The translations under genes were made by a program, and so were the position numbers. The notes beneath the pieces are model-generated. The model saw only the letters and a program-made list of their open reading frames with translations. It was not told the origin of the DNA and ran no database searches. From NCBI GenBank assembly GCA_024180945.1, contig JAKSGN010000005.1, positions 620,001 to 684,000 on the forward strand: DNA of 64,000 bases, in the 5' to 3' direction. Position 1 is the first letter of the stretch; every line of letters starts with the position of its first letter. The DNA comes from Macrophomina tecta. Lineage: Eukaryota > Ascomycota > Dothideomycetes > Botryosphaeriales > Botryosphaeriaceae. This document shows, piece after piece, positions 57,301 to 64,000 of the stretch.

Positions 57301-59449
57301 TGACGAGCGGAAGTCGAAACAAAAAGCCTGCAGGGATGACATCTCCGACATGCAACAGCGGAGCGAAGCGTTTCGTCTTTTGTGGCTAGCTGCGCCGACA
57401 GTAGCCAAACCTGCTGCTACAGAATCAGATAACGTACCGTCCCGTCCCGAGGATAAGAGAAGTCACCAGATCGCGTGTCTATTTCCCCGTCGTCGGGAAA
57501 TTCCTCAGCCAAACAGAGCGCCAGCACTCGTGCTGCACGCCATCGACGCCTCCCGGAGGGACCCCCCAATTCCTTCACGACCAATTTCCGGTCGGCTCGC
57601 TGCACGTCGGAGAAGAACGAGAGGCAGCAGAGAAGGATGCAAGAGCCTCGGGCTGTGGTTGCCCCTTTCGGGAAAGTGTACATCAATCTGTCACATTTTA
57701 CCTACCCTTACCCAGGTCTCCCAGCAACATCTCATCAATCACAGCCGTGCGTGCCGTCGCGCGTCCAGTCTTGCACGGCAATCTCCCTCCTCATCCAATC
57801 CTCCCCACGTGTCCCTTCCCTCCCCGATCACGCACGCTTCCCACTCAAATCTGGCCTGCGTCATCACTTCCCCCCCGTTCCCACCTCGGCAAATCCCCAT
57901 CCATCCAATCCCCATAACCCCACCCATCTGCGTGGAGCCTCCCCTCCCTCTCGCTCCGCGTGTGCTGCGTTGTGTTTTGTGTGTGATTGTACGTAGATCC
58001 TTCCGCCCGGGTGTCGTTCGCTTCACTTTTCTTGCGTTCCGGCATCGCTTGTTGCGGCAAAAGACTTCACGAGATGATCCGTCCGCTTGCCGCTTGCTGT
58101 GGCTCCACATGCAGGGGCCAAGCCTCTCCCGCCGCTTTGGGGACGAATACTGTAGTGGCCGCTCGGCTTGACCGGTCGTGGGTGGGTGGTGCAAGCATCA
58201 TCTCTCTCCATCTGGTCCCAGAGCCTTGGGAAAGGGAAAGTTGGAAGCGGCGAGGGTCTTGGTTCGCAGATGCATGATGAAAGAAAATTTTTACCCGTTT
58301 TCTCGCTCTTCCGCGATGCCGGATCGCTGCGGCGTCGTGATGGTGGTGCCGGTGATGACGATGATGTTGGTGATGAGTGGGACGGCAGTGGTCTGATGGC
58401 GAGATGGAAGCTCGAAGCCCTGTTGTACGCGCACAATCACGATGTCACGAATGATGATGGTGCGACGCGGTTGCATGTGGAAGAGAAAAAAAAAAAAAAA
58501 AAAAAGGTGTCGTGTGCGCTTTCTTGGGTATCTTTTCCCCCCTTCGCTAAACGATGAATTGTGTGTAGGTTTTTGCGCCGTGGAACTCCTTCTCCTCTCC
58601 TCGCAGAAAGCAGAAGGCCAACTAAGCAAAGCTATCGAATTACGCCGGAGACTCCATCTCTTTGATATGCATCCAGCCCGACGGGATGGGCAAAGCAACG
58701 CTTGATGCAGAAATCCAGAAAAGCCAATGCTGGAGATGCCAAGGAAAGAAACAAAACGCTGGACAAAAAATGCAGAAAAACAAACCAACCGCTGAGCAAA
58801 TGCAAATGCCAACCAATCGCAAGAAGCAATGCAGACCAACCCAATGTGACGAAAGCAAACGCAGTGAACACCGGCGACCTTCTTTGTAAAAACGAGAGTC
58901 TCCCACCCAGAAATCCGGATCCCAGCCCGCCAATGGAAGAACAAGGAAAAGAGAAACGCATGTCGCCGTAACTCGTGCGCTCATTACAAATCAACACTCC
59001 GTAGTACATGTCTTACTGTGAAACACAAGCAGATAGAAGCAGAACAGATCTCGGTGGCCGAGTGTCGGAGGCCGCGGTCCAGGAGGAGAGAGGTAGTGGT
59101 GGAGGTCGTGGGAGGCGGCAGGCGGGTGAGAGGAGGAATCCGGCGATGCAGCGCCTCCGCCAATGCTCGGATCGTGAGGGCATGTCGTGCGTTCATTCGT
59201 TCGTTCGCTCGTGGAGAAGCTCGCTGGGCCCGGTGGCACAACGTCCGCGCCGAGGCAGCTTCTCGGTCGTAGAATCGTCAAAAGTCCCTAACAGGACGCT
59301 CGTTCTTCCTTCGTTCTTTGCGCATCCGCCCTCTTCCGCACACGATTCTTGACGCGGGCGTCGAGACGGGCTTCAGGGCCCCCGGTGGGTGTAGCGGTGG
59401 GGATCTCAGCAGGCCGGAGCCGCACCGATCCGGGCGGCCGGGCGGCCGG
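53319..59449. other. GC-rich low-complexity region without a convincing gene
   Basis: Many overlapping Pro/Arg/Ala/Ser-rich frames on both strands, none with a domain. It includes a (CCG)n tract, GA-rich tracts (56980-57020), a run of 19 A (56681-56699) and a run of 20 A (58486-58505). It may be a long regulatory region or hold genes with short exons. Confidence 0.45.
54344..54371 (+). repeat. (CCG)n microsatellite
   Basis: A trinucleotide run of CCG/GCC, about 28 bp, in a GC-rich context. It encodes poly-Ala or poly-Arg in frames that I do not consider genes. Confidence 0.85.
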
Positions 59450-59563
59450 CTACCTGGGGGCGTGGTTGCGCGGGGGCTTAGGAGTGCCGGTGGTGTCGTA
59501 GCCGCCGCGGCCCATGTCGGCCATGGTGGCAGTGGTGGGATTCCTGGAGCGGCTGGAGTTCAT
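59450..59563 (-). CDS. Possible very short gene or first exon
   Basis: ATG at 59563 opens 37 codons (MNSSRSRNPTT..MADMGRGGYDTTG) that do not look random and end at TAG. The stop overlaps a CAG|GTAGCC donor, so the frame may instead splice onward (an acceptor GCTGAG near 59406 continues an open basic frame). Upstream lie a pyrimidine-rich leader and a good 5'-UTR intron candidate (GTACGT..GACTCAG). No family recognised. The long minus-strand frame that contains it is a GC artefact. Confidence 0.3.
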   Translation of the reverse strand: MNSSRSRNPTTATMADMGRGGYDTTGTPKPPRNHAPR

Positions 59564-62500
59564 TGTCTGGGCTGAGTCAGCAGGGCGAGCGGTGCGGACG
59601 GGGTGGAGGTGGCAAAACGTACGCAGCGATATCAAAAAGGGGGGGGCGGGCGGTGAAGGAACGGGAGAACAGCAGCAAGGACCGTGGGAACGCAAGCAAT
59701 AGTCGGAGACGGAAGTCGATGTCGATGTCGAGCTTAAACCGAGCGGCGAATTCGCCCACAATAAAGAGGACGGGCTGATGTGCAGCGGCCGGCCCACGAG
59801 AAAAGTCGGTATGTCGAATAGGTGGAGCTGGTGATTATTTTCACCGCGGATCTGCGCCGACGAGCGCTCAGACGCCAATGGGACCCATGATCCCCAGCGC
59901 CGCCGAGTCAAGCCCGGCGGCAGCAGGCGCGCTGCACGGCGGGAAGGGCTGGCGCTGGGCCAGGGCGGCTCAGCCGTCGCGCGAGCCAGCGCGCACTGCG
60001 ACACACCGACGGGCGGGCGCGTCCTGACCGGCGGCGGCCCTGCCAGCGCCGGCGAGGCCATCGTCGCAGCGGGCGAGTGGTGTTGCGGGGTGCGGCCGCG
60101 CGGGCCACAGGTTCTGCTGCACATGACTGGCATCCCGGCGCCCCCCTGGTCCCTGCGCCTGCGCCTGCCAGCAAGCACTCGCAGCAGGGCTGTGAAAAGT
60201 CTGCGCGCAGAGCGTGCGCTGGCAGGTGCTCGGCTCCGTGGCAGCTGCGCCTCGCGGCCCTCCGTGGCCAACGCATCCGCACCACAGCTGAACACATGCG
60301 GCCCGGGCCGCTCGCCATACGGGGCGGCACGCGCGCGAGCCGCCAGCTTCGCCGGGCGGCCGCCGGCCTGGCGAGTGAGGCGGGTGTGACAGCTCTCACG
60401 GAGCCGCGTCTGCACGCCCGCCCGCAGGGCTGACCCGGAGCTGCGCGCCTGCTGCTCGTCCCTGCAAGCCCGCGTTAGCCTCGTAGCAGCCAGAGTTCCA
60501 TCTGCCGGACACTTGCGGATGCGCCCGGTCCGGTCAGGCCAGCGGACACGGACGGTGCGGCGGCCTGGGGGCGGGAGCTGAGCGCTGGGCGCTGAAGCGC
60601 GCTTGCCGACGTAATCTTCCCTCACGCCCACGCCGCGAGGACCCCAGCAGCGCCCCTGCACCCTCAAGCGAAGCCTCGATATGCATGAATGATGTGGCCG
60701 AAACCAGCAGCCCGGCTCTCGGACGTGAGCCTCCAACGTCAGCCGCACACGTCGGGGGCCGTCGCAGCCCAGCATCCGTGTGGATGCGTGGAGTCCTCCA
60801 TCATCGATGATGTCGTCTCCGGTGCGCGTGCCAATGCCTGTGCGTGCTCCGGGCGAGGCGCGCGCCCACGTGTTGCGGCTCCCAGCTCGCATCGGTGGCC
60901 GGAGAGGGGGGGAGAGGGTCGTGGAATCTCGTTCATAGGTTGGCCCTGCCCCGTTCTTGTGCGCGAGGTTTCGTCATGTGTTCGAGCGAGAGCTGCAGGG
61001 CCCGGGCATGGCTGTTGCCTATCAGTTGGACTGTGGCGGAGGAGGAGGACGAGGAGGAGGAGAAGAAGAAGGGCAGGGCAGGAAGGGCGGCGGGCGATGG
61101 CGAAACACTTGCCTTTATGTCTGCACCACCACAATTTCGAGCCAGCGACGAGTCATGCTTCCACTCTTTCGATCAAGACTAACACCCGCTGTGGCAGATG
61201 ACCGATGTTCGAGAACGCCGCAGGGCGTGGCGATGAGGGTCGGGCCGCGAAAAACCAGGGCGATCCCCATGACCATATGACAGCCCGGCGGGCGGCGCGG
61301 GATGGTGCCGCGAGATTCTGCCTCGTCGCCGACACGGCTCTTCCGTGTGCAGCCGGGCTCCGGTCCGGTTACGTGAGGGCGTCGTCGGGGGGTGGGTGTG
61401 GTCGCTCGCTCGCCTGCGGCCGCCGCCGGGCCTCGTCAAACGTTGGTCGTCTCTTTCGCCAAATTGCCGACCGTGGATGACGACGGGCTTAAGAAGTGCC
61501 GCGCCTTCAGCGGTCCCGGGAGTTAACCCTCCGCATGCTACCAGAAAGGGTCACGCGGAGGCCAAATGCCGTTAAGCGCCTATGCCGTCTGCGAGATTGC
61601 AGCGGAGATCAGACTTCAAAACACCCATTCGGACCCCACCACGACACGTCTTGATGTTGCGGTGAACCGCCTCCGATGTTTCCCGCCGCGACAGATGACC
61701 CCGCGGGACGCTGGACGGCTGAGATGGCGTGGTAATTGCGGTCAGCGATGGAAATGCGGTGTCGACAGGCCGCAGGCGCGTCTGGTAGAAAGGGCGCGGC
61801 GCGGATGATCTCGCCCCGGCTGTGGCTATTGTTAGCACAGGATTCTGCAAAAAGAAACAAACTGGTGGTGACACTTTGCCCCAAGCGACGCCTCCCGACG
61901 GCAGGCGCCGTCCCGTCCCGCCTCTGCGGACTCCGGCCACAGCCACGAGCCCGGCGTTCTAGCCGACACAGGCAACAAGGCAACTCCCGAGTGTTTCCTG
62001 ATGCTCGTCATCGGATGGGCGATGTAGTACGACCCGCCTGTGGCAGTGCGGAGCCGACGGCTCGTCACTCCCCAACTGTTGGGGACGCAGAGGAGTCAGC
62101 AGGACGCTGGAAGAAGCCAAGATCATCAGATCCGCCGGATATAGGAGGCATGGAGCGTCCCGATCCAAAAGACTGGGCCCGTCTCCACGCCGGCCACAGC
62201 CGTCTCTGTGGTGGTGATGGCCAGCAAGGCCTGAGAAGGTGTCAGTCTTGGGGCGGCGGGCCTGGGAGTCGGGGGTTGAAGTACTGAGAGGACTCCATCA
62301 GGCAGCCATGCAAATATTGACCGGTGCGGCTCTCTTTTGTGTAAGCAGAGATGCAAGTTCGCTTACGTCTTGTGTAACTGTGATGAGCTGTGGCCGGTAG
62401 GCAGGAGCCCACCCGACCAGAGCAGAGCGAAGCCACTCGCACCCCTGGCGCAGATCGCGTTCATGCAACTTCGAAACACCTATCCCCGGAAGCCGTCTCC

Positions 62501-63207
62501 GTCGCCCGTTCTGGACCGCCGACGATCCTGCCTCCAGGCCGCCCGTCAAAGTTGCCCCGTTTGTTGCCCGGCTTCCTCGCCGTTCGGCGCCCAAAAGATT
62601 GCCGCTCGCTGCCCGATCCGAAACCCTTGCTCTTTCGGCTCGCTGCCGGCGCCGCCCTCGCCACCTTCATTCCCGCCCAATCATCTGTTTTCCCCGCTAG
62701 CGTCATGCCTATTTCCACTTCACCTCGTCCCCGCAGCTGCTTCGCATTAGGTCTTCGTGCAATGCTGGTTGCCTGACTGCTGGCCAAAAGTCTCGTTGGA
62801 CGCATCCCTGCTCCTTTTGTTTGCAAAAATGGTCCGAGTCGGCGTTTAAAGAACGCAGCATGGATGCCATTTTTGATGGACAGTGCATATCAAACCCTCC
62901 GATACTATCGTCGCCGGGGCGGGCGTGATGCCCCTTCTCCATGCGCCTTTACCTCACTCCCATCTCCGCACCACCCCGAACACCATGTGTGAATCGCGTC
63001 TCTTACATATCCATATCAGCAGCCACACTCTTTTTGTGTCCATGCAAAGAGGGTGCTCCCAAGATGTCCTGCCAATACCTCTGCTCAAGCTCTTTCTCAC
63101 TCTCCTTCCAAGCTCCCGTCCGAGCACGCCAAAACCCTCTTCCCCCCGTTACCCCCTCCTCCAAAACCGCCCCCCAATCCAGTCCAAACACTCGCTCGGA
63201 AACACCC
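59564..63207. other. No recognisable gene
   Basis: Strongly GC-rich up to about 61.5 kb with long frames on both strands, all Arg/Ala/Pro-rich and without motifs. From 61.5 to 63.2 kb composition is more balanced but I still see no gene. A weak match to the repeat block (TGACACTTTGCCCCAAG) occurs near 61868. Confidence 0.45.
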
Positions 63208-63729
63208 TCAAGCGCGATCGCCCCCCCTCGCCGTCGCGCCTACGACGCTCCCAACCGTCCTGCCACAGTCACTCCAACCCCCCTCGGCGCTGCTCTCCAC
63301 GGCCCTGCCGACGGCAACGAACACCATGCTGTCGGCGGCTATCGCCTTGAGCGTAACCGCAGGGCCGCGGCTGGTGCTCTGCGGGACAAAGAAGTCCGCT
63401 CGAAAGTGGATCGCGTCGTCGCGCGTGTGGAAAGCGGTTAGGCGGATCAGGTGCTGGGGTGAGAGCGGCCAGATCGTGCGGGCGAAGTCTGTTGAGGGTA
63501 GTGCGTTAGCGTGTATTAGAATGTGTGCCTGTCTGTCGTGTGTATATGTATATGTGTGTGTGTGTGTGTGTTATGGGAGGAGGGAGGGAGGAGGCAGGGC
63601 GGGGAGTGCAATTAACGAACTAAAGATCTCGATAACGGTGAGGTTGGAGAGGGGTGGAAGAGCGGATGCGGGGACATTGGATCTGGCAAAGAAATAGCAC
63701 GTCGGCTGCGGGAGTGGGAGGCCGTCCAT
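63208..63729 (-). CDS. Two-exon gene, unknown 129-aa protein
   Basis: Exons 63621-63729 and 63208-63488 with a 132-nt intron (GTTCGT..CTCAACAG, branch GCTAAC) that joins IEIF to NFARTIWPLSPQHL in phase. The protein has a Pro-rich start (MDGLPLPQPT), a compact middle (HLIRLTAFHTRDDAIHFRADFFVPQ) and a hydrophobic stretch (VTLKAIAADSMVFVAVGRAV), and ends Gly/Arg-rich. The frame is open upstream of the ATG to a stop at about 63827, so an earlier exon is possible. I do not recognise the family. Confidence 0.5.
63553..63571 (+). repeat. (TG)n microsatellite in an intron
   Basis: About nine TG units, lying inside the intron of the gene at 63208-63729. Confidence 0.85.
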
Positions 63730-63816
63730 ACTGAACACGGCGGCGGCGGTGGTGGAGTGGTGATAGCCTGGCGTGTTGGCATGGAGTGTCACGCTGCGGT
63801 GTGCTAGAAGTTGAAT

Positions 63817-63978
63817 ATGTTGCTAAAGAGAATAGCGGCGTTAAGCGGAGGCGTAGCTCGTGCGAGGTTTGTGCCTGGTGGGCAATCTACGTTTGGAGTG
63901 CTGAGCAAGCGGTGGCTTTACGAGTCGGGTGCCTCTAATACCCTGCTTCGTTTACTGGCTGGCCGCCGAATGCTGTAA
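63817..63978 (+). CDS. Small ORF, 53 codons, possible mitochondrial peptide
   Basis: ATG at 63817, stop at 63976-63978. The peptide begins MLLKRIAALSGGVARARF and is rich in Arg, Leu and Ser without acids for the first 44 residues, like a mitochondrial presequence, and ends LLRLLAGRRML. It is divergent from the gene at 63208-63729, 87 bp from its ATG. It may be the first exon of a gene beyond the window. The opposite strand here is also open for 37 codons, so the call is weak. Confidence 0.3.
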   Translation: MLLKRIAALSGGVARARFVPGGQSTFGVLSKRWLYESGASNTLLRLLAGRRML

Positions 63979-64000
63979 AGGGACCAAGCCCCTGAGTTAT

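Noticed and set aside
59450..60892. Minus-strand open frame of 480 codons
   Set aside because: Arg/Ala/Pro/Ser-rich throughout with no motif, in very GC-rich DNA where stops are rare on both strands; only its last 37 codons look protein-like.
1..64000. CRISPR arrays, bacterial operons, rRNA genes
   Set aside because: None seen; the window is eukaryotic nuclear DNA with spliced genes.

Overview
The window looks like nuclear chromosomal DNA of a filamentous ascomycete (Pezizomycotina; a Dothideomycete is my guess, not shown). The evidence is: many short (44-130 nt) GT..AG introns with CTAAC-like branch sites; tRNA genes with an intron after position 37; and fungus-specific families (Fung_rhodopsin/SAT4-type membrane protein, HET domain, subtilase with signal peptide, small secreted Cys-rich protein). 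Inactivated genes carry stop codons consistent with C-to-T/G-to-A change, as expected from RIP. Gene density is low. The two ends (about 0-10 kb and 53-63 kb) are GC-rich and low-complexity, and I recognise almost nothing in them.

Layout. 0-18.8 kb: one good gene, a RING-type protein at 10.3-11.0 kb, plus two diverged copies of a dispersed repeat. 18.8-27.4 kb: a more AT-rich 'damaged' block. It holds intron-containing tRNA-Gly(GCC) and tRNA-Asp(GTC); a rhodopsin-fold membrane-protein pseudogene whose first exon is split by a 3.41-kb Tc1-like DNA transposon; the transposon itself, with an intact DD34E transposase and an intact 641-aa second gene on the opposite strand; and a HET-domain pseudogene.

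27.7-37.3 kb: five intact enzyme/transport genes on alternating strands, which I read as a candidate biosynthetic or resistance cluster without a PKS or NRPS. In order: 14-TM-type MFS transporter (-), 2-oxoglutarate/Fe(II) dioxygenase (+), FMN-binding split-barrel protein (-), divergent tyrosyl-tRNA synthetase paralogue (+), and membrane-anchored haem-oxygenase-like diiron oxidase (-). Two of the gaps are divergent promoters. The TyrRS paralogue keeps its ATP-binding signatures but has lost both residues that recognise the tyrosine phenol, so it probably handles another amino acid or resists a pathway product. This is the most interesting system in the window.

38.5-54 kb: small secreted six-cysteine protein, RING-like protein, K/E-rich coiled-coil protein, SR-rich small protein, secreted subtilisin-like protease (906 aa) and six-finger C2H2-like protein, separated by non-coding DNA. 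63.2-64 kb: a two-exon gene of unknown function, divergent from a 53-codon ORF at the edge.

Spliced models were built by hand from frame continuity, splice signals and family resemblance. No database search was possible, and family names rest on recognised motifs.
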